A stretch of 64,000 bases of DNA from Saprospiraceae bacterium. Its GTDB lineage: Bacteria > Bacteroidota > Bacteroidia > Chitinophagales > Saprospiraceae. The stretch lies in assembly GCA_016720635.1 (NCBI GenBank), contig JADKKF010000013.1, positions 1 to 64,000 on the forward strand. Reading direction: 5' to 3'. The notes under the pieces are model-generated. The model made no database searches and had not been told where the DNA came from. It worked only from the letters and a program-made list of their open reading frames with translations. Of this stretch, positions 28,264-37,281 are shown in pieces. The translations under genes were made by a program, and so were the position numbers. The number at the start of each line of letters is the position of its first letter. Position 1 is the first letter of the stretch.

Positions 28264-30303
28264 ATGAAAAATTTATTTTTTGTTTTTTGTTTGTTCCTGA
28301 CGCAACTTTCTGTGGGTCAAGATCTTATGACCCCTGAATTATTGATAAGCACGCCTAGGGTTTCTGAGCCTGCTATTTCTCCCGATGGAAATAATGTTTT
28401 GTACAATATCCGGTCTATCTCCATAAAGGACAATTCTGGCAACAACGACGTTTTCTTATTAAATCTTGCCAATAAGCAAAATATTATGTTGGTCGGTGGC
28501 GGAAAAAGCCAGTCACAAGCAAGATGGATGGACAATATTCGTGTTTCATTTATAGAAGATACCGATGACGGCCCTCAGGTTTTTGAAATCAATATTCAAA
28601 CCATGGCCAGAAAGCAAATAACCAAAATCACTGGTGGCGTAACTAATTACGGCATTGCTGCCAATGGATCCATTTGGTATAGCGCCGATGTTAAAATGGA
28701 TAAAAATCCTGCCGAAATATACCCAGACCTACCCAAAGTACAAGGTGCACGCATCATTGATGGCTTAATGTATCGACACTGGAATGCTTGGTCTGATTAC
28801 ACCTATTCTCATGTTTTTGTAGGAAAGTTAAAAAATGGTGTTTTAGAAGGCCAAGGTACGGATATCATGGAAAACGAAAAGTTTGACAGCCCCTTGAAGC
28901 CTTTTGGAGGGGCAGAACAAATTACTTTCAGCCCTGATGGAAATTTCTTAATTTATGTCTGTAAAAAACTGAATGGAACTGCAGCAGCGACCAGTACAAA
29001 CTCTGATTTATATTTGTATGATTTGAATAAAAAAACTACGCTGAACCTTACCGAAGGGATGCCTGGTTACGATAATAATCCGCAATTTTCTCCCGATGGA
29101 AAAAAATTATTGTGGTTGAGTATGGAAGAAGCTGGGTATGAAGCCGATAAAAATCGCCTTTTCGTAATGTCACTAGCAGATAAAAAAAGAGTCGATTTGT
29201 CTGCAAATTTTGATTATCCAGTAAGCAATGCTTATTTTGATAAAACGGGAAATACAATTTATTTTATTGCTGAAAAAAGCGCAACTACTAATTTATTTTC
29301 ATGCAATATCTCCAATTTGTCAAAACCCATCATCAAGGAAATAACCAATGAATTAGCGGATTATCAGGAACTGAGCTTTACTGAAAATGGCAAAGGAATT
29401 CAAGCTGTCGCTACCAAAATGTCGATAGAAAAACCGACGGAAGTTTATTCTGTCAACTTCTCAGATGGCACGAGTCAAAGATTGACCTTTGCAACACAAG
29501 GCACACTTGGAAGCCTAAAAATGGGTAAAGTTGAAAAGCGAATGATAAAGACCACAGACAACAAAGAAATGCTCACATGGGTCATTTATCCACCAAATTT
29601 TGATCCCAAAAAGAAATATCCAACTTTGCTTTACTGCCAAGGCGGACCTCAAAGTGCCGTCAGCCAATTCTTTTCTTTTCGTTGGAATTTTCAAATGATG
29701 GCTGCAAAAGGTTATATCGTTGTCGCTCCTAACAGAAGAGGATTACCGTCTTTTGGTGAAAAATGGAATGACCAAATCGCAAAAGACTGGGGTGGAATGG
29801 CTATGAAGGACCTATTGTCTGCAATAGACGACGTCAGCAAAGAGCCATATGTGGATAAGGACCACTTAGGAGCCGTTGGGGCGAGTTTTGGTGGCTTTTC
29901 GGTATATTGGCTTGCCGGCAATCATGAAAAGCGATTCAAGGCGTTTATAGCCCATTGTGGCGTATTTAATTTGGAGAGTCAATACACTTCCACGGAAGAG
30001 TTGTTTTTCGCCAATCACGATATGGGAGGTCCTTATTGGAAAAATTCTGAGGGCTATTCTGGTTCACCTCACAGATTTGTCAACAATTGGGATACCCCTA
30101 TCCTAGTAATTCACAATGAAAAAGACTATAGAGTTCCGTTGCACAATGGTATCGAAGCTTTTACCACAGCCCAACTACAAAACGTACCAAGTAGATTCCT
30201 TTATTTTCCAGATGAAGGTCACTGGGTAACTAAGCCACAAAATGCCGTTTTATGGCAGCGAGTATTTTTTGAATGGTTGGACAAATATCTAAAGAACGAC
30301 TAA
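28264..30303 (+). CDS. S9-family (prolyl oligopeptidase) peptidase
   Basis: 679 residues with a signal peptide ('NLFFVFCLFLTQLSVGQ'). A beta-propeller of WD40/PD40-type repeats ('FSPDGNFLIYV', 'FSPDGKKLLWL') covers ~25-400, followed by the alpha/beta-hydrolase domain with catalytic Ser541 (GASFGGF), Asp621 (HNEKDYRVP) and His653 (DEGHWV). Such secreted dipeptidyl or acylaminoacyl peptidases degrade peptides in the periplasm. Convergent with elaA, whose stop overlaps by 4 bases. Confidence 0.92.
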   Translation: MKNLFFVFCLFLTQLSVGQDLMTPELLISTPRVSEPAISPDGNNVLYNIRSISIKDNSGNNDVFLLNLANKQNIMLVGGGKSQSQARWMDNIRVSFIEDTDDGPQVFEINIQTMARKQITKITGGVTNYGIAANGSIWYSADVKMDKNPAEIYPDLPKVQGARIIDGLMYRHWNAWSDYTYSHVFVGKLKNGVLEGQGTDIMENEKFDSPLKPFGGAEQITFSPDGNFLIYVCKKLNGTAAATSTNSDLYLYDLNKKTTLNLTEGMPGYDNNPQFSPDGKKLLWLSMEEAGYEADKNRLFVMSLADKKRVDLSANFDYPVSNAYFDKTGNTIYFIAEKSATTNLFSCNISNLSKPIIKEITNELADYQELSFTENGKGIQAVATKMSIEKPTEVYSVNFSDGTSQRLTFATQGTLGSLKMGKVEKRMIKTTDNKEMLTWVIYPPNFDPKKKYPTLLYCQGGPQSAVSQFFSFRWNFQMMAAKGYIVVAPNRRGLPSFGEKWNDQIAKDWGGMAMKDLLSAIDDVSKEPYVDKDHLGAVGASFGGFSVYWLAGNHEKRFKAFIAHCGVFNLESQYTSTEELFFANHDMGGPYWKNSEGYSGSPHRFVNNWDTPILVIHNEKDYRVPLHNGIEAFTTAQLQNVPSRFLYFPDEGHWVTKPQNAVLWQRVFFEWLDKYLKND

Positions 30304-30704
30304 ATCGTCTTGATCATAATTTCATGCGGGATACCGTCTTCGATATATGGCTCACCTGTTAATACGAAACCAAAACTTTCGTAGAAAGCCACAAGGTATG
30401 CTTGTGCGCCAATCTTAATCGGAGTGCTGGGCCATTTCTCCTGACAAGAATTTAGCGCAAATTGCATTAATTTTGTTCCTAAATGATTTTTCCTAGCTTC
30501 TAGAAGGCTTGCAACTCGTCCAATCGATGCATAGCCCTGATAAGTAGTATTGGGCGGTAAAACCCTTGCATAAGCGTAAATAACACCGTCTTTTTTACAA
30601 AAAACATGATAAGCTTCGAGGTCATAAAAATCCAAATCTTGGTAAGGACACTCCTGTTCAACGACGAACACTTTTTGCCTAAAGGCCAATAATTGATACA
30701 ACAA
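30300..30704 (-). CDS. ElaA-like GNAT acetyltransferase, 5' end unclear
   Basis: 134 residues from a TTG at 30704. 'LLAFRQKVFVVEQECPYQDL' and 'IGRVASLLEARKNHLGTKLM' identify the ElaA-type GNAT family, and 'YLVAFYESFGFVLTGEPYIE' is its usual end. In-frame codons upstream (to about 30755) read 'AEPIAQGGRIDEIDKR' without an ATG before a stop, so the normal N-terminal ~10 residues and start codon are missing or altered. It is divergent from hemB, only 38 bases away. Confidence 0.75.
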   Translation of the reverse strand: MLYQLLAFRQKVFVVEQECPYQDLDFYDLEAYHVFCKKDGVIYAYARVLPPNTTYQGYASIGRVASLLEARKNHLGTKLMQFALNSCQEKWPSTPIKIGAQAYLVAFYESFGFVLTGEPYIEDGIPHEIMIKTI

Positions 30705-30742
30705 TCGCTTGTCTATTTCATCAATTCGTCCTCCCTGAGCAA

Positions 30743-31642
30743 TTGGTTCAGCCTATTTTTCTATTCGATGGCAATAATATCAAGGATGAAGTAAAGTCAT
30801 TGCCTGGAACTTATCGGCTTTCTATCGACAACGTTTTGAAGGAAATTGAATCAGCTTTACAGCTTGGAATTCAATCATTCATGATGTTTCCCGCTGTAGT
30901 CGAAGAGCTTAAAGACAAAACGGCAACTTATAGCCACGATGTGAATAATTTCTATCTTAAAGCTGCCACAACGATCAAATTGCGATTTCCCGAGATTTGC
31001 CTTATCAGCGATGTAGCCATGGATCCTTATAATATTGACGGACACGATGGCTATGTGGAAAATGGTCAAATCATCAATGATATAACTTTACCGATTTTGG
31101 CAAAAATGTCCGTGGCACAAGCACAAGCTGGATTTGATTTGTTAGGTCCCAGCGATATGATGGATGGCCGTGTAGCATATATCAGAAAAGCGCTGGATGA
31201 AGCAAATTTCCAAAATACAGGCATCATGTCATATACAGCCAAATATGCCAGTGCTATGTATGGCCCCTTTAGAGATGCGCTAGATAGTGCCCCAAAAGCT
31301 GGCGACAAAAAGACCTATCAGATGAATTATGCGAATGCCAAAGAAGCCTTGTTGGAAGCACAATTGGACTTTGAAGAAGGCGCTGACTTTCTTATGGTAA
31401 AACCAGCACTGCACTACCTGGATATCATACATAGACTTTCAGAAAACTTTCCTATACCGATAGCCGCCTATCACGTGAGTGGAGAATGTGCTATGCTCAT
31501 TGCAGCTAGCCAAAATGGGTGGATCAGTTATGAAAAAGCCATGCCCGAAGTTATCACTTCTATCAAAAGGGCTGGTGCAAATATTATTATTACTTATTTA
31601 GCCAAGGACTATGCTGCTTGGTTTAAAGAAAGATATTGTTGA
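30743..31642 (+). CDS. hemB: Delta-aminolevulinate dehydratase, short N-terminus
   Basis: 299 residues from a TTG at 30743 (the family is usually ~325). It shows 'SDVAMDPYNIDGHDGYVENG', in which the zinc cysteines are replaced as in metal-independent or Mg-type enzymes, then 'TAKYASAMYGPFRDA' and 'MVKPALHYLDIIH' with the two active-site lysines. It condenses two 5-aminolevulinates to porphobilinogen for haem. The N-terminal arm usually found before 'LVQPIFLFDG' is absent: the upstream frame has no ATG and is antisense to elaA. Confidence 0.9.
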   Translation: MVQPIFLFDGNNIKDEVKSLPGTYRLSIDNVLKEIESALQLGIQSFMMFPAVVEELKDKTATYSHDVNNFYLKAATTIKLRFPEICLISDVAMDPYNIDGHDGYVENGQIINDITLPILAKMSVAQAQAGFDLLGPSDMMDGRVAYIRKALDEANFQNTGIMSYTAKYASAMYGPFRDALDSAPKAGDKKTYQMNYANAKEALLEAQLDFEEGADFLMVKPALHYLDIIHRLSENFPIPIAAYHVSGECAMLIAASQNGWISYEKAMPEVITSIKRAGANIIITYLAKDYAAWFKERYC

Positions 31643-31646
31643 AATC

Positions 31647-31949
31647 ATGGCAGGAAATTCTCTTTTTTATAAACCATTTATCATGTGTCATACGCTGATA
31701 CTATGGCCTTGGGCGTATGCTAACTATACGCAGGATAGAGAGGATTACTTGAGTGCATTTTACCTGAGACAAACGCTAGGTATCATACTTATGACGATGC
31801 TGGTTCTGCTATTACCCAATCTTAGAAGTATTTTAATTGGAATTCCAATCATTTCTTGGGTGATTAGCATCATTGGAGCCATGAGGGAGGTAAGGTTGAT
31901 CATTCCTTTTATTGGGATATTTTTTCAACGATGGTTTAAAACTTTATAA
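31647..31949 (+). CDS. Small membrane protein, unknown
   Basis: 100 residues from the ATG at 31647, five bases after the hemB stop and so co-transcribed. Two to three membrane segments ('FIMCHTLILWPWAY', 'LGIILMTMLVLLLP', 'ILIGIPIISWVISIIGAM'). A longer frame starting inside hemB is rejected. It resembles small DUF4870/YtxF-like four-helix membrane proteins in size and layout, but I cannot assign it. Enolase follows after 21 bases. Confidence 0.65.
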   Translation: MAGNSLFYKPFIMCHTLILWPWAYANYTQDREDYLSAFYLRQTLGIILMTMLVLLLPNLRSILIGIPIISWVISIIGAMREVRLIIPFIGIFFQRWFKTL

Positions 31950-31970
31950 TACACTATAAAATATCAAAAG

Positions 31971-33254
31971 ATGAGCGAAATTAAGGATGTTTTTGCAAGA
32001 CAAATACTTGACTCGAGAGGCAATCCCACAGTCGAAATAGAAGTTTACACAAATAGCGGACATATGGGCCGTGCTGCTGTACCCAGCGGTGCTTCTACGG
32101 GTGCCCATGAAGCGGTAGAATTAAGAGACAACGATAAGTCTAGATATCTAGGAAAAGGCGTTCTAAAAGCAGTAAAAAATGCAGAAGACCACTTACGCGA
32201 GTTATTGATTGGGGAAGAAGTTACGGACCAAAGGTACCTCGACCAATTGATGATAGATGCTGATGGTACAAAAAATAAATCAAAACTAGGGGCAAATGCC
32301 ATTTTGGGTGTTTCAATGGCCATAGCGAAGGCAGCCTCTAACGCATTGGACATGCCTTTATATCGATATATTGGCGGTGTAAATGCACACGTTTTGCCCG
32401 TACCAATGATGAATATTCTGAATGGTGGATCCCATGCTGACAATGCGATAGATTTCCAAGAGTTCATGATCATGCCCGTAGGAGCGGATACGTTTTCAGA
32501 GGGACTGAGAATGGGGGTTGAAATATTTCACACTTTAAAGTCCGTTTTGAAGAAAAAAGGTTATTCTACCAATGTAGGCGATGAAGGTGGATTTGCACCG
32601 AATATAAAGTCCAACCAAGAAGCGATAGAAATCGTATTGCAATCCATCGAAGCTTCGGGATATAGGCCTGGAGAAGATATTTTTATAGCTTTGGATGCCG
32701 CTGCTTCTGAATTTTATAATGAGGAGACCAAAAAATATGTTTTCAAAAAGTCCACAGGGGAACAATTCAGTTCTGAAGAAATGATTGGCTTCTGGGAAGA
32801 TTGGGCGAATAGATACCCAATATTTTCTATTGAGGATGGTCTTTTCGAGGACGATTGGAGTGGATGGTCTTTGCTTACACAAAAGCTAGGCTCTCGCATC
32901 CAGTTGGTTGGTGATGATTTATTTGTAACCAATACCGAACGTCTTCAAAGAGGAATTCAACAAAACATAGCGAATTCAATCCTAGTCAAAGTAAACCAAA
33001 TAGGAACCATTACCGAAACCATTGAAGCCGTCCAAATGGCCACGAGACATGCTTATACTTCCGTGATGAGTCACCGCAGCGGCGAGACAGAGGATACCAC
33101 AATAGCGGACTTGGCGGTAGCCTTGAATACAGGTCAAATCAAGACGGGTTCCGCATCTCGATCAGATCGGGTCGCTAAATACAATCAACTCTTACGCATC
33201 GAAGAAGAATTGGGTTCTAATGGCGTCTATCCAGGAAGATCTCTCTTAGGATAG
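31971..33254 (+). CDS. eno: Enolase
   Basis: 427 residues, normal length. 'FARQILDSRGNPTVEIEV', 'AAVPSGASTGAHEAVELRD' (substrate loop), 'MMNILNGGSHADNAIDFQEF', 'NVGDEGGFAPN' and 'SHRSGETEDTTIADLAVALN' with the catalytic and Mg-binding residues. It interconverts 2-phosphoglycerate and phosphoenolpyruvate. A strong terminator follows 28 bases after the stop. Confidence 0.97.
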   Translation: MSEIKDVFARQILDSRGNPTVEIEVYTNSGHMGRAAVPSGASTGAHEAVELRDNDKSRYLGKGVLKAVKNAEDHLRELLIGEEVTDQRYLDQLMIDADGTKNKSKLGANAILGVSMAIAKAASNALDMPLYRYIGGVNAHVLPVPMMNILNGGSHADNAIDFQEFMIMPVGADTFSEGLRMGVEIFHTLKSVLKKKGYSTNVGDEGGFAPNIKSNQEAIEIVLQSIEASGYRPGEDIFIALDAAASEFYNEETKKYVFKKSTGEQFSSEEMIGFWEDWANRYPIFSIEDGLFEDDWSGWSLLTQKLGSRIQLVGDDLFVTNTERLQRGIQQNIANSILVKVNQIGTITETIEAVQMATRHAYTSVMSHRSGETEDTTIADLAVALNTGQIKTGSASRSDRVAKYNQLLRIEEELGSNGVYPGRSLLG

Positions 33255-33282
33255 TTGTTCTCCAAATATAAAATAAATTAAA

Positions 33283-33319
33283 GGTCTTCCACAAGGTGAA
33301 TGTGGAGGACTTTTTTTTT
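33283..33319 (+). terminator. Rho-independent terminator of eno
   Basis: Stem GTCTTCCAC / GTGGAGGAC (one G-T pair) with a 9-base loop, followed by nine T residues. It also marks the left edge of the accessory island. Confidence 0.85.
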
Positions 33320-33453
33320 ACAACGTGAGAAATGACATAAAAAGGAATAAAAATGCCCAAATGCTGTCGCAAATTTCCAAACTGGTGCCTCACAAACTCT
33401 TAGGATCTATGGGGATACTGAAGTAACACGCTGGCTTAGGTACGAGCTTGGGC

Positions 33454-33500
33454 TAACGCAGACATAAATTTGGCCCCAGTCACAGACTTGCGTCAGAAGT
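33454..33500. repeat. Short direct repeat, copy 1 (partner 34590-34636)
   Basis: Shared pattern 'ACGCAGACA..AATTTGGC', then 'AGTCA..ACTT' and 'CAG', about 75 % identical over ~45 bases with 34590-34636 in the same orientation. The two copies bracket the acetyltransferase and antitoxin genes. Together with the terminator it accounts for most of the 318-base gap after eno. Confidence 0.55.
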
Positions 33501-33573
33501 GGTTAGATTTGTAAATATTTATGTTGTGCGTCAGCTTAGAAAAACCCTATGTAAATTGACAGACAGAAAAGAA

Positions 33574-34134
33574 ATGAAAATTTTTATAGAAATAGAGAGG
33601 CTTATTTTAAGGGAAATATTACCAATAGACGAAAAGGGACTTTTTGAATTAGATAGCAATCCAAATGTTCATACTTATTTAGGAAAAAATCCCGTTGAAA
33701 ATATTGACCAAATTAGAGAAGTCATAAAAATGATACGACAACAATACATTGATAATGGCATTGGACGATGGGCTATAATTGATAAGCAAACAAATGACTT
33801 TATTGGTTGGACAGGACTAAAGTTTGAAACTGAAACAATAAATAATCATAAAAAATATTATGACTTAGGTTATAGACTTATTGAAAAATATTGGGGTAAA
33901 GGAATTGCAACAGAAACCACAAAAGCGACATTAAAATATGCTTTTGTTGAATTAAATTTGATAGAGATTTATGCAATATGTGACATTGGAAACATAGCCT
34001 CTAAAAATGTATTGGAAAAGACAGGGCTGAAAATTATTGAAACTTTTGAGCTTGACGGAATTAAGCACCATTGGTTTAGGATTTCAAAAGACGAATGGAC
34101 AGAAATACAAAAGCAAAACGCACATCAGCGTTAA
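33574..34134 (+). CDS. GNAT acetyltransferase, RimJ/RimL type
   Basis: 186 residues from the ATG at 33574 ('MKIFIEIERLILREILPIDE'), the conventional start of this family; a longer frame upstream is rejected. 'LGYRLIEKYWGKGIATETTK' is the acetyl-CoA-binding stretch and 'IGNIASKNVLEKTGLKI' the usual C-terminal motif. It would acetylate a small amine or a protein N-terminus; substrate unknown. Codon use is more AT-rich than in the neighbouring core genes. It is the first gene of the cassette-like island. Confidence 0.85.
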   Translation: MKIFIEIERLILREILPIDEKGLFELDSNPNVHTYLGKNPVENIDQIREVIKMIRQQYIDNGIGRWAIIDKQTNDFIGWTGLKFETETINNHKKYYDLGYRLIEKYWGKGIATETTKATLKYAFVELNLIEIYAICDIGNIASKNVLEKTGLKIIETFELDGIKHHWFRISKDEWTEIQKQNAHQR

Positions 34135-34160
34135 CCTTTGGATAACCTCCCCGAATCGCC
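34131..34160. repeat. Direct repeat flanking antitoxin gene, copy 1
   Basis: 'TAACCTTTGGATAACCTCCC' followed by 'CGAATCGCC'. Matches 34537-34566 in about 26 of 29 positions, same orientation; the two flank the HigA-like gene. Confidence 0.7.
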
Positions 34161-34224
34161 AAAAAACGAAATTGATAAAGCTAAAAAATTAATGGCAGAA
34201 TATTATAACGAAAATGTAATAAAA

Positions 34225-34515
34225 ATGAATACAAAAAGTTGGAAACATATAAAAGACGATGTCTATGGCAAAGTTGGAACTGAAAGAAGAGACCAGCTTG
34301 ATAGAGATTTTGAGAGTTTTAAGGTTGGACTGCAACTGAAAATGGTGCGAGAAGAAAAAAACTTGACACAATCCGAACTTGCAGAAATTGTAAATAAAAA
34401 GCGTGAATATATTTCGAGAATAGAAAATAATGGCAGTAATTTGACACTAAAAACTCTTTTCGATATTGTAGAAAAAGGTTTAGGAGGAAAGGTAAAAATT
34501 TCAATCGAAGCATAA
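34225..34515 (+). CDS. HigA-type antitoxin (XRE), no toxin partner
   Basis: 96 residues from ATG 34225 ('MNTKSWKHIKDDVYGKVGTE'), where this family normally starts; an opening from a TTG at 34138 would include the flanking repeat and is rejected. The XRE helix-turn-helix is 'NLTQSELAEIVNKKREYISR'. The family neutralises RelE/HigB-type toxins and represses its own promoter. No HigB gene precedes it: the upstream gene is the acetyltransferase. It is therefore an orphan or paired with a gene elsewhere. Confidence 0.8.
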   Translation: MNTKSWKHIKDDVYGKVGTERRDQLDRDFESFKVGLQLKMVREEKNLTQSELAEIVNKKREYISRIENNGSNLTLKTLFDIVEKGLGGKVKISIEA

Positions 34516-34536
34516 TTCGTACTTCAGACAACAGTG

Positions 34537-34566
34537 GTAACCGTTTGACAACCTCCCCGAATCGCC
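34537..34566. repeat. Direct repeat flanking antitoxin gene, copy 2
   Basis: 'TAACCGTTTGACAACCTCCC' followed by 'CGAATCGCC'; partner of 34131-34160. The unit from one repeat to the next is 406 bases and contains one gene, as in cassette arrays. Confidence 0.7.
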
Positions 34567-34589
34567 ATAAATTTGGTATTTTAGGTATT

Positions 34590-34636
34590 GCGAACGCAGA
34601 CAGGAATTTGGCACAAGTCAAAAACTTCGACCAGCG
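34590..34636. repeat. Short direct repeat, copy 2 (partner 33454-33500)
   Basis: 'AACGCAGACAGGAATTTGGC', then 'ACAAGTCAAAAACTT' and 'CAG'. Right-hand partner of the repeat after the eno terminator. Confidence 0.55.
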
Positions 34637-35105
34637 ATGAATATGCAACAACATCATATCCTGAATAATACATATTAAATAAATAAATATATCAAAAAAG
34701 CATACATAAAAAATAATCAGATTAGATGCGGTTATGTATATTTGCTAAAGTAAAGGGATAGTGTAGGAGTGTAAACAAGCGAGCAAAATATTTGACAACT
34801 TAATAATAATAAAATTTATGGAGGCAAGTATAACCCAGCTACTGGTTTAATAGATCGAAAAAATATTCGCTTAAACCAGAAAGTGTGACTTTATCGCCAG
34901 GAGCAAATGAGATACGTTGGCTTTAGCGTGGTTGACTTCTACAGAATTGTCGATGTATTTTTTTGTTCGGTGGGTGGATGATATTGCAAAGTCTTTGGTT
35001 CGCAAATATTTTTATATTGTGTGGCATTTTTTCCACCAACGACAAAAAATACTTAACTTGTTAACCTGAAAACCGCAGTTTGAAAGAATAAAAAAAGAGA
35101 AAATT
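34637..35105. other. Non-coding stretch with possible gene remnant
   Basis: 469 bases without an intact gene. Short openings 'KIYGGKYNPATGLIDRKN' (about 34810-34865) and, in another frame, 'KPESVTLSPGANEIRWL' (about 34876-34930) read like fragments of a decayed coding sequence. No promoter stands out. Confidence 0.35.
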
Positions 35106-35537
35106 ATGAAAAAGAATATTCTAACAATTTTTATTTTAACTATTTGTAGTTTTAGTTTTGCACAAACAAATTTAATTTTTTCAACAACATACAAAAAAAC
35201 ATTCAACGGAAATATAGCAAATGAAAGTTTTACTTTTAATTTCAACACTAATAGTGGAAAATTATTAATGACAGACAATGACTTTGGAAGTACAAAAGAA
35301 TATTTAATTAAATATAAGGATATTATGTATGATAAAGAAGATTATTTCAACATAATTTATGAATCAGATATCCTTCAAAATATCAAGCAACAAAGAAGTA
35401 AATCTGAAAATGGAATTTTTGGCGTTATTTATGACAAGAAAAATGGAGATATTTTAGGTGTAAAAATATTATTTTTTCATAAGGAAAATATTGATCTTTA
35501 TATTACAGAAAAAGGAAAAACAATTTTTGAATATTAA
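35106..35537 (+). CDS. Small secreted protein, unknown
   Basis: 143 residues with a clear signal peptide ('NILTIFILTICSFSFAQ'). The mature part is rich in Asn, Lys and aromatic residues and looks like a single beta-rich domain. No family recognised. It is a lone plus-strand gene in the island, very AT-rich. Confidence 0.65.
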   Translation: MKKNILTIFILTICSFSFAQTNLIFSTTYKKTFNGNIANESFTFNFNTNSGKLLMTDNDFGSTKEYLIKYKDIMYDKEDYFNIIYESDILQNIKQQRSKSENGIFGVIYDKKNGDILGVKILFFHKENIDLYITEKGKTIFEY

Positions 35538-35776
35538 AAAATCACACAATAGCTGTTTGACGAGGTTGCGAATATTGTGGTAAATGCAGTTTTTCTTTCT
35601 GCAAGAGTTTTAACATTAACAGAAAATAATTGGTTCCGAAGCCCCCAATCTCCCCAAACGCTAGAACCTTTGCGGCAACTTCAACACAACTAACAGGCAG
35701 TACTAAAGTTTGTGAACTAAAAAAACGGAGGGTCTGAAAACTGATAAGAGTAAGCATAAAAATTAAAAAAAGCAAA

Positions 35777-36241
35777 ATGAAAAAAATAATTCTACACATG
35801 ACAATGTTGCTATTGGCAGTAACAATGGCTTTTGCTCAGAACTATAAGTATGAGCCAGACTACTTTGACAAAGAAAAAGTAAACATCAAAGATGGTAACG
35901 GCAACCTAATTGGTTATTACAAGCGTGACTATTTTGACAAGACAAAAATTAATGTTTACAATAAAAATGGAAGTCTCGTTCAAACGATCAAAGATGATAA
36001 TTTTGATGGAAGTAAAACAAATTACTACGACAATAGCGGAAATAAACAAGGTTCAACAAAGCAGGACTATTTCAATAGCGGCAAAACAAACATCTATGAT
36101 GATAACGGTAATGTCATTGGCTATACTCAAAACGACTATTTTGATAAAGACAAGATAAATGTCTACAACTCTCGAGGGACAAAAGTCGGTTATTATAAAA
36201 GGAACTACTTCAGTGGAAATTGGGAATACTTTGACTACTAA
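35777..36241 (+). CDS. Secreted protein with five 23-residue tandem repeats
   Basis: 154 residues. A signal peptide ('IILHMTMLLLAVTMAFAQ') is followed by five back-to-back 23-residue units with consensus DYFDKxKxNVYDxNGNxIGY plus three residues (units start with DYFDKEK, DYFDKTK, DNFDGSK, DYFNSGK and DYFDKDK) and a partial sixth (NYFSGNW). The pattern resembles MORN- or YD-like beta-hairpin repeats, which form elongated structures. Probably an exported surface or binding protein; partner unknown. Confidence 0.75.
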   Translation: MKKIILHMTMLLLAVTMAFAQNYKYEPDYFDKEKVNIKDGNGNLIGYYKRDYFDKTKINVYNKNGSLVQTIKDDNFDGSKTNYYDNSGNKQGSTKQDYFNSGKTNIYDDNGNVIGYTQNDYFDKDKINVYNSRGTKVGYYKRNYFSGNWEYFDY

Positions 36242-36700
36242 AATCATTCATGAAATAAATTGACTATCAAATTAAACCTAAATTAGACCTCATAGAACTT
36301 GCAGTGACAGGCGTTAATTTGGTAATTGACCCCTAATACAAAATCAACAGTTGACATCATTCAAATCGTTGGTTCAAATTTTAATACAAGGAAGTCATTT
36401 CACAATAATAAACGCCTACGTAAAACCAACTTTGAATTTAATTTAGATTGCAAATGTTTATCCAAAGAATATAACATATGACTTTTTTAACGACAACGCA
36501 GGTAGTTGTTTACCTGACTTCGGCCTTGATTGAGATGAACAAAGAAGCTTCTAATACTGCCTTAGTTCAAGGTAGGCAAATGTGTGAAATTTAAGTTCTG
36601 AACTCGTATCGAAAATTATCAAGAATATATATTTGTAGTTCGAAAACCAACACTTCGGCAAGCCGTAAACCGTTAGCGATACATTTAAATACCCTAGAAA
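36242..36700. other. Intergenic stretch, cassette boundary
   Basis: 459 bases with no gene. The right end (36655-36682) reads 'CGGCAAGCCGTAAACCGTTA' then GCG, which matches the end of the palindromic element at 37402-37420 ('GCAGTAAACCGTTACC'). The rest shows nothing I can assign. Confidence 0.45.
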
Positions 36701-37276
36701 ATGATAGTTAAACCAAAATTAAAATCACCTTACCAGCAAATCTTAATCGTCTTAATGATATTTATAATTGGTTGTGGAGGACAAAGCAGTGGTGATAGAA
36801 GCTCAAATAATTATTCAGAAAGAAATGGTTATGAAGATGGAACATATTGTGCTGAAATAGATTATTACTACTCAGAAACAGGAACTAGCTCAACTTACAC
36901 TCTCGAGGTAGAAATCGAAAACAACGAATTAACCATAATACATTGGCCAAACGATGGTTGGTTAGATGATTCACACTTCCTGCCTCCAGATATTTCGGAT
37001 GGAGAAGTTAGTTTCACAAGCTACAGAGGAGTTGATTATACAGTCAGGATTATTGGAAAAGAAGGGGAATGTTCTTTAGACACATATGTAACAGATGAAG
37101 ATGAATTAATTGAAGAAAAGGAAGAGGAAGAAAACAGGATTCGCCAACAAGAGGAAGATGAGGAAGAAAGACTTAGACAGGAGGAAGAAGAAGAAGAAGA
37201 AGAACAGAGAAAAAGGCAAGAACAGGAAGAAGATGAAGAGAGAAGAAGACAAGAGGAAGAAAACAATGATGAATAA
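36701..37276 (+). CDS. Lipoprotein with Glu/Arg-rich C-terminal helix
   Basis: 191 residues. The lipobox 'FIIGCGGQSSG' puts the lipid on a Cys at about residue 26. A middle part (~45-125) has 'YEDGTYCAEIDYYYSETGTS' and other beta-rich sequence. The last ~60 residues are almost only Glu, Gln, Arg, Asp and Lys ('EEEEEEEEQRKRQEQEEDEE'), a highly charged single helix or coiled coil with a repetitive DNA sequence. Unknown function. Confidence 0.7.
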   Translation: MIVKPKLKSPYQQILIVLMIFIIGCGGQSSGDRSSNNYSERNGYEDGTYCAEIDYYYSETGTSSTYTLEVEIENNELTIIHWPNDGWLDDSHFLPPDISDGEVSFTSYRGVDYTVRIIGKEGECSLDTYVTDEDELIEEKEEEENRIRQQEEDEEERLRQEEEEEEEEQRKRQEQEEDEERRRQEEENNDE

Positions 37277-37281
37277 ATCTA

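Noticed and set aside
34138..34224. Extended N-terminus of the HigA-like protein from TTG 34138
   Set aside because: It would translate the flanking direct repeat; the family begins at the ATG at 34225.
34637..35105. A gene in this gap
   Set aside because: Only short openings in different frames; no intact frame, start or domain, so described as a possible remnant.
35777..36241. CRISPR array from the regular spacing of repeats
   Set aside because: The period is 69 bases within an open frame, with diverged DNA and conserved protein; it is a coding repeat. No CRISPR array or cas gene was found in the window.
37036..37266. Ser/Cys-rich minus-strand frame opposite the Glu-rich lipoprotein tail
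   Set aside because: Complement of GAA/GAG repeats; composition artefact.
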